Positions 24,360 through 34,352 of a stretch of 64,000 nucleotides of DNA are shown here, piece after piece. This stretch comes from Hyaloscypha bicolor E (Eukaryota; Ascomycota; Leotiomycetes; Helotiales; Hyaloscyphaceae): contig NW_020194552.1 of the NCBI RefSeq assembly GCF_002865645.1, positions 1,426,001 to 1,490,000 of the forward strand. The letters run 5' to 3'. The notes below the pieces were generated by a model, which was not told the origin of the DNA, made no database searches, and saw only the letters and a list, made by a program, of their open reading frames with translations. Each line of letters begins with the position of its first letter. The stretch's first letter is position 1. A program made the translations under genes and the position numbers.

Positions 24360-26581
24360 TTATCCATTACCACCACATCCGCCTTGGTCGCCGCCACCAG
24401 CTGCGTTCTGCACTTTATTATTGTTGAAACATCGCGATCTCGTCCAGATTGGTGAGTTGAACCACGCATGCCATTCATACCCATTCTCGTCTGGCTCATC
24501 GAAGTACTGGAAATTCCAATTGGTGATACCAAGACCGAAGCATGAAGTTGAGTTGGGACGGAGAGACTGTTGGCCCCAGTCCCAAGATGCCCACTAAAGA
24601 TAATTTAGCGCAATTGCCCTCGGTCGTGATGTTTAAAAAAAGAAGTGGATGATTTACCCCAGCACCGTAGATATCATATGCATCCAAAACAAGTTTATAC
24701 CAACTCTTGCAAGACTGCTTTGGAGCTGTCGGCGGCGGGAACGGTCTATTCGTCCGCTTAGGGCTGATACTATATGTATAACTTCCGAGCACATTACTTC
24801 CCCCAAACTTCCAGTTCATCGGATTTGAGCTGGAGCCATCGCAGCCGTCAAGAATTTGGTTCATGGCCATGTTGCATTGATTTTCGTCGAAGCTGCTGGC
24901 GCCGTTGCTGAGTTGCAGGAGCCATACGCTTTCGTCTGGTGTACCGACATTGTAGGGCTTGCTGTAGGGCCAGTTGGCTACGTTGGTGGGGTGGCCTGAG
25001 GCGACGGAACTGCAGAAGTCGGCTGTGTTGGAGTAGAGTGAGTAGGCGCTTGCGTATGCTTTGGAACTGAGAGTCTGGAAGCTGTTGCAAACTTAGTACC
25101 GAATGCTTGAAATTCTGTCTAGGCCCGCCAAAGAAGGGACGGCTTTGAGAGATTCGAGAAAAACCTACCATGTCAAGGCGCTTGCAGCGCAGCCAGGCGG
25201 CGAGATTCCTAGAATGTCAGCACGAGCAATCCGAACCTGGTCAATTGCAAAGCCGGCCATAGCTTCGTGTCCAAGTTTGTTGGGATGGAAGATTTTCCCG
25301 GTCTCATCAGTGAGAAAGTACTGGACAACATTGGATAGGGTGCCGCTGGTGGGGCAGTTCGGAGCCGTGATCCCCCGTTTAGCGAGTGCGTGGAGGTCTC
25401 TTTTCGCTTCCTTCTCCCTCTGTTTTTCTAAGATTGATTCTTCCATCCAAGCTCCCAGTTCAATGGCGTGCATATAATCCAGCTGTTCCATCCTCATTGC
25501 GTCAAGTTCTACTTCCCCAGAGGATGAATCATTTCCTCTGATGCGTAAAGGTCCAACGGGAACCTGATCCAGGTTGGCCGGTGTAGTATCCCATTTGAAG
25601 AACATAACACCAGCATTGGAAGGATGGTTCGGGTTTGGAGAAGCCCCGGGCTCGCAGAATTGCCCGTTCATCAGTTGCGGCCACGGACTCCAATCTGATA
25701 CCATTACTTTGGCATTGCTGACTTTTACGAATATGGCTGCATCTGAGAGGAAGAAGTTTGTGAGGCTGACAAGGTTGTTGAATTGGGAACGGTGGTCTGT
25801 GGTCAATTTCAGGCCGCCGAATGGCCATCCCCAGTTCTCTGTGGTTCCGCAGGCTGTGGTTTCTGCGTTGAAATAACTTGGTAGTTAAGACGTCAGCTCT
25901 CGCTCTTTTTGCCCTCTGGTGATTCCCATGTCACGGCACTGGACACTCTTTCAAAATGGCAGGGGAGAAAGTCTTACGGCGCGTAAGTGCTAAGTACAAT
26001 TACTCCATTTTTATTCATTTTCGTATCGATTGCTTGAATAAGAGCTTCGATATTGGTTCCTAAAAACGAATTGGCATTTTGGGTCGCTTGGGACATTATA
26101 TTTTGGCAAGCGCTTTCCGAGGAGAATCTGTTTACAATGCATGTTGTAATGATGCTTGACTGGCACTCCGATCAGTTTCTTGTAACTCCTTCAACGCGTG
26201 GATAGAGGAGAATGAACATGGCAAACTCACCAAGCACAAGTCATTTCCTCCAGCAGTCAAAACAACCAAATCTTGTCCTGGGTTCATTGCGTCAATCTGG
26301 CCCATGATATCCGCAGACGTATCCCCAGAACATGCTAAGTATTGGAAGTTCTGAACATTGGGAAGAAATCTGTGCATGAGAATTGGATACGAATAGTCGT
26401 ATCTGGAACAGTCGACGTCCGATTGAGCATCGCTATATAGGCTCCCCGAGCCAATTCCAGCTGTGAAGGAATCTCCAATCGCAGCAAAGCTCTTCACCCA
26501 TGAGAAGTCATCGTATGCTTGTGCAGAAACCAGACGAAAAAATACAACATGAAGCAACGAGAGTAAGAGAATGAATAACAT
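24360..26581 (-). CDS. Secreted SGNH/GDSL hydrolase with a Cys-rich C-terminal module
   Basis: Five exons: 26581-26231, 26159-25978, 25876-25169, 25081-24658, 24593-24360, all joining in frame to 632 residues. A signal peptide ends near SAQ (residue 21). SGNH block I is AAIGDSFTAG (Ser38), block II ACSGDTS (about 93-99), block III GGND (111-114), and the C-terminal His block is FHPNKLGHEA (about 373-382). These indicate a secreted serine esterase or lipase; the substrate is unknown. After the hydrolase domain, about 230 residues form a Cys-containing module (DFCSSV, LLQLSNGASSFDENQC, DGCDG, NPMNWKFGG, CFGLGITNW) that ends with a Gly/Cys-rich tail. I have seen similar modules on other fungal secreted proteins but cannot name it. 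The acceptor chosen for exon 4 (GCAACAG) is the one that preserves the frame into this module. The fusion rests on that splice; two separate genes are less likely. Confidence 0.82.
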
Positions 26582-27736
26582 CGTCGACAGCTACGTAAGC
26601 AAGCGTACGATTGACAGATTGAAAATGGAAGTGCAGCGCGAAGGGATGAGGGGACTGGAACAACATGAATAAGTTGAGATAAGTTGCAAATAAAATAAGC
26701 TGACTTTCAGGAGTTTCTGCGAGCATCCAACATACCGCTCCGAAATGAGAAAGTAGTTTTACTCAAACATCCCTACTCCCAGGGGGGAAAGCCAATTCCA
26801 AATTCCCAACAAGAAGCATTGCAAGGACCGAAACAGAACGGAGAGACACTCATCCACGCCCCCGTGCTTTCCGCAGGATCATAGTCTAGATAGAGCTTCA
26901 GTAAGCGCTAACACCAAAATCGTTGCTCACATGCTCACGATGTTTTTCTCTACACTATTTCATCATAATCATGTTGTTTTACTGCTTACCCACCATGTTT
27001 CCCCCCCTAATACCACCCGAACAAGGAGAACATCCGAGGTGCGGTGTTCATGCATGTAGCATGTCAGGGTAGGGCAAGAGATCGGACGACTACTAATTTG
27101 AAACCCCAGCCAGCCCGCCACCTTTGTTGATAAGCTTAGTTTTATAGCTGTGCGAATGCTTGTGAAGCTCTTTTTTGTGCTGATTTAGCTCAGGGCCGCG
27201 ATCGAGCTTCGATCAATATGCATGCAGGTGCAACTATTGGCGGCCGCAGGCTCACCCAGAGCTGCACAATTTACTTATTAACAACCCAAACAGCCGTAAC
27301 GAGGCAGGGGGTGTCCGGGCAGGCACGGGCAAGAAAATCACCGGAATCGGTTTGAACACCCTTTTTCCGCCTCAAGTCTCGCTACGGCTATTTGGGTACG
27401 AGTAGATAAATTACGGAGTAAGCATTGGAGGAGTTAACTAGAGCTTGATCCCTTGCCTTTGGAGGCCTCCGTTCGTCGGCCGATACTCTTCTGTAACTGC
27501 ACGGAAGATGCACTAGTTTGGTAAGGTACGTGCAGACAAGCTTGGCAGGACCGCCGCAAGATTATCAAGTCCATCAGCAGGATATTCAAGCTGCCTTTGT
27601 AAAATTCTAGAGGATTATCATTTTCCTCAACTCAACACATCTTCTTGTCGATAATTCTGAGTTTCCTGGTTGTGCGACGAAGTGTTCACTGTCACCATAC
27701 TGTGTATTCTCTTCCTCGCGACCAACTTAGGAAGCA
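26582..27736. other. Divergent promoter region between hydrolase and chitinase
   Basis: About 1.15 kb of ordinary composition separating two divergently transcribed secreted-enzyme genes. No ORF or known motif can be supported. It is the natural place for shared regulatory sites. Confidence 0.5.
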
Positions 27737-29720
27737 ATGGTGCGCAGTCACTTGAAAATAGCTGCTGCTTTTCTATTGTGTGTTTCCTTCGCAACAGCTC
27801 AAAGCACTAGTTGTAGTCCATCGAACCCTTGTTCGGTGGGTTGTTGCGGCAATGGGGGTTTAGCAAATAATCCGTAAGTTGGCATACCAAGGAGCGCTGC
27901 ATCTTTGAATTGTACTAACGGTTGGAAACAGTTTCATTTGTGGAACAGGTATGCATGCCCAGAAATCTATCTTCACAATGTTCACATTTTCAGGCCCAGA
28001 TTTTTGCGGAACTAGCTGTGTTGCAAACTGTGACTACAAAGCTGAGTGTAATCCAGGAGGATGGGATCCCATTTATGTTAATGCGTCCTCCTGTCCTCTC
28101 AAAGTTTGTTGCAGTAGATTTGGATTTTGTGTACGTTATGGGCGTCTATATGAAGCTTAATTGCTAAGCAAGTTTTCAGGGTACAACAGAGGAATTTTGT
28201 GGAAGTTCCCAGGTTCCAGAGCCTTTTTGTGACGGAAATAGCGCTGCTGGGAGGATTGTTGGTTACTATGAGGGCTGGAGCGAAGAAAACACCTGTGAAA
28301 GTATGTGAAAATACCTGCCAACTTTGAACAGATAAGTTGACCAACCTAGCCTTTACGCCGGATCAAATCCCACTGGGAATATACACCCACATTAATTATG
28401 CCTTTGCATCAATTGATCCCTCAAGCTTTCAAGTTGTTGCCATGGATTCCTTTACAGGAACTCTATATCCCCAGATTATCGCCCTAAAAGGCAAAGATCC
28501 AGGCCTGAAGATTTGGATCAGTATTGGTGGATGGTCTTTCAATGATCCAGGACCAACAGCTAATACTTTCTCGACTCTGGCATCATCTATCGAGGCTCAA
28601 AATGAATTCTTTGCTTCCCTGATTTCCTTCATGTCAAATTACGGGTTTGACGGGGTTGACCTTGACTGGGAATATCCCGTGGCCCCCGAAAGAGGAGGCA
28701 ACGAGGCAGATTTCGCCAATTTACCAACATTCCTGCGGAATCTTCGAAATGCCCTTAATTCGAGCGGATTTTTGTTTGGATTATCAATTACTTTGGTAGG
28801 TCCAAGGACGCGGACTGTTCAAAAATGATCTAGTACAACAGACTAACAAATCCAGCCCTCGTCCTACTGGTACATGCGGAATTTCGACATTGTCTCAATA
28901 GATCCTATTGTAGATTGGTTTAATATAATGACGTACGACCTTCACGGGACGTGGGATGGAACGGATCCTTACATTGGCGCTGTAGCGCTTGCACACACAA
29001 ATCTGACAGAAATTAATCAGACGATGGACCTGTTATGGAGAAATAATATCAACCCAGCTCGTGTAAACATGGGCATTGGATTCTACGGAAGAAGTAAGTT
29101 CCAGTTCGATTTATAGAGACTCGAATTGATCTTGTCGCAGGCTTCACAATGAGTGATCCATCTTGCTTGAAAGCCGGATGTCCTTTCTCCGGCGGCGGAG
29201 TACGTTTTCGAAGCAGCCCTCCGAAGGCATAGCTAATTTTCATTAGAATCCTGGGCCTTGTACCGCTTCTGCTGGCATTCTTTCTTATCAAGAGATTGAA
29301 CAAATAATTGCTGCTGGCGCAACCGTAACATTAGATCCCGTAGCTGCAATCGAAATCGTGACCTGGGACACAAACCAATGGGTCTCTTACGATGACACTC
29401 AAACTCTGAAGATGAAGATGGAATATGCTAACGGGAAATGTATTGGAGGGTATGTAAGAATTCTCTGGTTGTATCGTCTTCCTCTGACCATAATCTTCAG
29501 TGTGCTTGTCTGGGCTGCAGATTTGGATGACCAGACTGGAAGCGCTATCAACGCTTTAGGGGCAGCCCTTGGATTGGCCCCACGTACTGTATTTCCAGCT
29601 CTGGATCACTCAGACACCGGGCCAGACTTGGGGACTTTCAAGACCTCAGGATTCACTGGCAATGCTCAAGCTGCCCTCGATGCAAAAACATCAAGGCGGT
29701 CCAGAGTGAGGAGGAGCTAA
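27737..29720 (+). CDS. GH18 chitinase with CBM18-like N-terminus
   Basis: Nine exons: 27737-27873, 27932-27948, 27994-28130, 28180-28300, 28350-28795, 28856-29093, 29141-29199, 29247-29449, 29501-29720, all in frame to 525 residues. Signal peptide MVRSHLKIAAAFLLCVSFATA is followed by a Cys-rich stretch (CSVGCCGNGG, then CPLKVCCSRFGFCG and EEFCG) of the CBM18/hevein type that binds chitin. The GH18 barrel follows: VGYYEGW, ISIGGWSF (about 194-201), catalytic DGVDLDWE at 238-245 with Glu245, FNIMTYDLHGTWD and GGVLVWAADLDD. All barrel motifs are present. The arrangement is that of subgroup C fungal chitinases, but those are often over 1000 residues and may carry LysM modules; this one is short and has none. 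The plus-strand LysM gene 4.6 kb downstream could supply that function separately. Exon 2 is only 17 nt. Confidence 0.9.
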
Positions 29721-30505
29721 GGAAACATGGAGGAAGCGGTGTATTTCTTCTTGTTATACAGGGTTTCAAAACAAGCTCTCAGGCTGTGTTGTTGAGTAAT
29801 GATATTCCGATTTGAAGGTCCCCAGAGACAGTCCATCACATCCCGCTGGGAGGCAATAGTTCACATTGTTAGTACGCAACCCTTCAAAGACTCAGCACAG
29901 TCCAATAGTAAATCTTAATGGACTCATTCAGAATCATGTATTTGATAATTTTGATTATATAAATTCATTTTGAGTTATGGACTGCTCTAATAAGCACTTA
30001 AAGCTTTTCCGTGAATAGAGCGGATGTTTATCGAGGAAGTGAAATGTAATACCATCTCCGGCGGCGATTTCCTGCCTCACCTACCCAAATCTTAAGATAT
30101 TCCACTACAGAAGGAACAATGCAAAAAGGGTTCTGGTGCTTATGGACTATCATCATAGTCTAGAGGTCCGTCTGGTCGGCATGCGCTAGGGGTGCCCAGC
30201 GTCGATTTAATTTAATAGACTTTGGGTACCCTTAGGTTCCTTGGCCTCGACCCCACTATCATCCGAAGTAAGCCTGTATGCTGCAAGCCCCCCTTGATGC
30301 AGATTCGTACCCTGCCTGTTCCAGGCCTAGATTCGGCTTAGATCGTAGAGATCGCGGCCGACGGCTCGCAATAAGTGACTTTCCCTACTAGTATGACTTC
30401 TTCGTCCCAGTATCAGGACCTATTGTTTTGACAACACGACCTTGCAAAATACTTCACTTCTCTATCCCCAAATTGGTGAGCTTCTGGCAAAGAAGCATTG
30501 CAATT
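29721..30505. other. Intergenic between chitinase and metallopeptidase
   Basis: No gene recognised. Probably the chitinase 3' UTR and the metallopeptidase promoter, both genes reading rightward. Confidence 0.45.
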
Positions 30506-31601
30506 ATGTGGCAGTCGTATTTGAAAATATCACGCCTTACTCTTGTTTTCATTCTCCTCACCACCTCACTCGCATGTCCTGATCCTTGGGAGGCTCTAAG
30601 ACTTCCCGATGGGAAGATTATAGGAGGAGCTTCCAAACCATTGACCTTACGCAATGAATCAAGTCACGACAAAAGATGGATGCAGATGGTTCCCGGAAGA
30701 TTTGGGTACGGAGATCTTTGGCCAGGAGGCACAATAATTTATTGCATGGGTGCTTCAATCACTGGAGCTGCAGACCGTACCGACATGCGTCTGAGCCTTC
30801 AGGCCGCGTGGAAACTCTGGGTTGATGCAGGAATTGACCCAAATGTCCAGGATTTCAGAGAAGGGACGGTTGGGGACTGCTCCTCCCCAGGAAATGGGGC
30901 TCTCACTGTTGAAATTTCTTCTGATGGCACAATGCACTCAAACTATGGAAGATACTCGGACGGTTCAGTAATGGTGTTGATTCCTAGAAACGACGTAGGT
31001 ATGGGGGATAAAATCGCAAATTATGCACATGAAATAGGGCAGTAAGTTTGATTACGCCCTCGCACTTGATAGTTCTAATAACTGTTGTAGTGCTTTCGGA
31101 CTCCTCCACGAGCATCAGCGTCCCGATGTATGGACAGCAGAGTATGGCGGAACAGCCGTGACGCCAAGCTTTTTCTTCAATTGCCAAAATCTTAAAGATT
31201 TTGCTGCTTTGGAAGCAACTAGGGGAGCAAAATCCGCGGGCGAAGCGTGTCAATCATACAGCAAGGCCATTGAGTTTGAGTTTTCCGCCTCTCATTTTCT
31301 ACCGGAACCGAGGGATGAAAGCGGTGTGGCTGGTGGACCTCTGGACTTGAAATCAATCATGATATACCCGTCCAGAGCTGGTGGAATCAATCCTGGGACC
31401 ACCCCTGCAACAGGCAGACTCGTCTACACTTTGTGGGACGGCACCGAGATTCTACCAAGATTTGTCCCCAGCCAATTCGACGTAAAGAACATGAAGTCAC
31501 TCTATCCAGCAACTGCACCACAGACAACTCCCTGTTTTGCCTTCCAAGCTTGCAGTCCCTTTCAACACATGTTTAATCAGGTGGTGGGCTGCCGCAGGTA
31601 A
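30506..31601 (+). CDS. Secreted astacin-like (M12A) zinc metallopeptidase
   Basis: Two exons, 30506-31041 and 31091-31601, 348 residues. I chose the ATG at 30506 over the in-frame one at 30428 because it begins a signal peptide (MWQSYLKISRLTLVFILLTTSLA). The intron (GTAAGT..TAG) sits inside the active site and its removal restores HEIGHAFGLLHEHQRPD, the full astacin signature HExxHxxGxxHExxRxD: three zinc-binding His and the catalytic Glu. KSIMIYPS downstream fits the Met-turn (usually SxMHY, here with Ile). The region before the active site (WKLWVDAGIDPNV..) matches a zincin N-subdomain. The enzyme should cleave proteins outside the cell; substrate unknown. A possible extra 3' intron at CGCAG/GTAAGC (31597) would add about eight residues. 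Its position between a chitin-binding chitinase and a LysM protein suggests a joint extracellular role, but that is inference. Confidence 0.85.
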
Positions 31602-31760
31602 GCAATGAAAGGATTTGTTCATTTAGGGAACTAATCTGGACATTGTTGGATTATTAAGGGGTCGGAAGAATGATATGTCTGTCTAATCATGCTGTATCTA
31701 GCTAAATTGGAAGAATCAAAAGGAAATGTTCGTGATCAAAGTGACAGATCTGGAGTGTTA

Positions 31761-32032
31761 CGAAGGCGGGCGGCATTAAAAATCGTCCATCCGCTAAAAA
31801 GCGAGGAACACCAAAATCGCTACCTTTGGAAAATCACACCAAATCTCAATGCAGCCCCTAAAACTCTTTAAAATAGCTTTGTGAGGTAGAAAAGAAGCAT
31901 ATCTAACTTTTGAGAAATTTTCTCAATAATTAAATATAATACGGAATTACGACAATTTTTATATTGTGAGAGTCAACGTTATGCCCGCCCTCGCTTAGCA
32001 AATTGGACGATTTTTAATGCCGCCCGCCTTCG
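31761..32032. mobile_element. MITE A, 272 bp, TA target duplication
   Basis: Begins CGAAGGCGGGCGGCATTAAA and ends with the exact inverted copy; the first 29 bp of each end match perfectly and weaker similarity continues inward. It is flanked by TA at 31759-31760 and 32033-32034. No coding capacity. Size, ends and TA flanks are those of a non-autonomous Tc1/mariner-superfamily element. Confidence 0.88.
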
Positions 32033-32223
32033 TAGACAGAATTTCTGGTGAATCCCATATCAAGGCTTGTTATACAACCTATTGTGGCTTCTACGAGCTT
32101 TGTTGGATAAACTCAAGCAGGGTTAGAGGTTCTCATATACAATTTGAAGAGGTGAAAGTCAAGACCTTGGTATTCCCATTGTTTGAGGGGTGAAGATTTT
32201 TAGCAATGCAATTCTACTCTGTA

Positions 32224-32670
32224 CGAAGATTGCGGCATAAAGTGACGCGATTACAGGGCATTTGTACCGCAAGTCGACTTTCAGGCCACTTTCTACCACA
32301 CTCACCCACTAAAGCCCCCTATATCTCCAGGCTACTCTCCTGTAAGCACGCTGTAAATTATAAACAAGGGGTACCACATCTTTAGAAGGCATATCCCCTG
32401 TACTTACAGGGGCAAAGTCGCTAAAAGGTCCTATAATAGCTCTCTCACAGCGTCCGAGCGCTACGGTTGCTCCGCTAGCAGCACCATAACCCTTGAAGAT
32501 CTTCCACTACCTTGTAAATGTCTTACAGCCCTTGTTTTAAGGGTTCAGGCCTAGAGTTACAAGGCTTATAGCGGGCGCAGTACCTTAAGCCACACCCTGG
32601 AGCCCGCTGAGACCCCTACGCGAGCGTAAATGCCCTGTAATCCCGTCACTTTATGCCGCCGCAATCTTCG
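32224..32670. mobile_element. MITE B, 447 bp, TA target duplication
   Basis: Left end CGAAGATTGCGGCATAAAGT and its inverted counterpart at the right end, with a 3-bp GGC insertion in the right copy; inverted similarity continues through GATTACAGGGCATTT. Flanked by TA at 32222-32223 and 32671-32672. Non-coding. Tc1/mariner-like by its TA site. Confidence 0.85.
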
Positions 32671-32672
32671 TA

Positions 32673-33057
32673 TTTCCCCTCTCAACAAGACTGGTCGGCA
32701 TTTGGCCCCACTCTCTTTCCCTTTCCTTGTTATTCTCTCCAACGCTAGGCCTTCTAATAGTGCCTGAATTGTTTGGATCACTAAATAGCCCGCTCCTAAT
32801 TTTATTTCTCTGGCCAAGTTCGGCCGCTGCTACTTTGCAAAAAGCAGCGGGCTTACTTCAAATCTCCGGGGTTCCTTTAACTAATCGCAATACTGCGGTT
32901 AAGGAAGGCTCGACCCGCTCGAGGTTCTTACGGGAGATTGTCTTACGGCTAGTTTTAGGATGGTAGGTCAACGGCAGTCAAGTAATAATGCACCAAGCCA
33001 ACACCCGAGATTAGCATTGTCAACTTGTAAATTATTAGGAACGTCAGCAATGTTGTA
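32673..33057. other. Spacer between MITE B and MITE C
   Basis: Ordinary composition, short open frames only, no recognised gene. Confidence 0.4.
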
Positions 33058-33355
33058 CGGATATTGCGGCATAAAGTCGTGCGCCTTCAGTATATGTGCC
33101 CTGTAGCTATAGCGCTTAGATACTGGAACTTGGAGGTTTTATAGGGCACTTTAGCGACCAAGTCCCTGTAAACTTACTTACAGGAGCATACTCTAGAAAT
33201 ATATTTTAATCTCTTAAACGCCTTACAGGGCTTGAGTCTATATTTACAGGGACTTCTAGCGTCTGCCTCCACTATAATCTGAGCCTGTAGTGGACAAATA
33301 GTATATCTCGGCCAGGCATGCCCCGAAGTCGCATGACTTTATACCGCGATATCAG
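33058..33355. mobile_element. MITE C, 298 bp, related to MITE B
   Basis: Left end CGGATATTGCGGCATAAAGT and right end reading, inverted, CTGATATCGCGGTATAAAGT; imperfect inverted repeats of about 28 bp. TA at 33056-33057 and 33356-33357. The shared core GCGGCATAAAGT and inner GCCCTGTA tie it to MITE B; the differences between its arms are mostly transitions. Confidence 0.78.
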
Positions 33356-33399
33356 TACCCTGGCGAGTTCCACCAGCGGCCGCCGTAACATTACAATTA

Positions 33400-34352
33400 C
33401 CAACTTACCCTTAACACAACATTAGTTCCAAATCCGCTACTCGCTAATATAAGTAATTGACTAATTACGCCTCTTGTTTGCTAATAAAAAACTTATTTTA
33501 AAATAATATATTACTTGCGAAAAAGCAGACTAGAATAAAGGTTCATTAAATCAAAAGTATTAATATTTAAAATCAAGTAAATAAATATCTTAAAAATATT
33601 TCTTTTAAATTTTCTTTTTAAATAAATTAGCAAGTTTATATAATTCTATAATTTTATATCTAATATCTTTTAAGATTAAATATAAAGTTATTATAAAAAG
33701 ATCTTATTAATATAATATATTAAACTATATTAAATACGTTTTATTATTACGAATTTTTAAATACATTCTTTTAAAAGTTTACTTTTTTCTTAAATTTTAA
33801 ATTATTTTTAACTTTAGATTTGTAAACAGAATTTCGCTTAAGTAGTTAATTGTTCAATCGGCAATAACTACTAGTTATTTTGGAGTATAATAGGCAATCC
33901 CTCGTAAATTTATTAACGTATTGAGTAGAGCGCACCCTTCTTCCTATTCATTATCAATGTCAGCATACTGCCGTCATCACGGAGTGGCAAACTCTTCCCG
34001 ACTTTGAACTAAAGCAGAAGAGCTAAGGGACATTTGGGGAGTCTTCCCCTTCACGGAGATGCCGTGGAGAGGGAAAACAACTGGTGAACTAGCAGAAGTA
34101 TTGTTAAGCGCAAAATGTGAGCAGGGTATGACCCAAAGCTGACGCCTACCCTACTTTCTCCTCTCAGTTAGTGCCTTTAACGGTCAGACGACATACGAGG
34201 AACAAATTGAGCCCTCTCTGGCTTTATTCTCGGAAATAAGATGGGTCTGGAAGTCAAACAAAACAAGATTTGAAGTTCCGAGGTCTTCGGGGACGATTAC
34301 TCGGAAGCTATTTTTTTCTTCGAACCCACGAAGCTTCAAACCTTCATCAACG
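33400..34352. repeat. AT-rich block and LysM gene upstream region
   Basis: 33420-33880 is A+T-rich and non-coding; 33880-34352 returns to ordinary composition and would hold the promoter and 5' UTR of the LysM gene. No promoter motif was identified with confidence. Confidence 0.5.

Noticed and set aside
30428..30505. Upstream in-frame ATG for the metallopeptidase
   Set aside because: It would bury the clear signal peptide 26 residues inside the protein.
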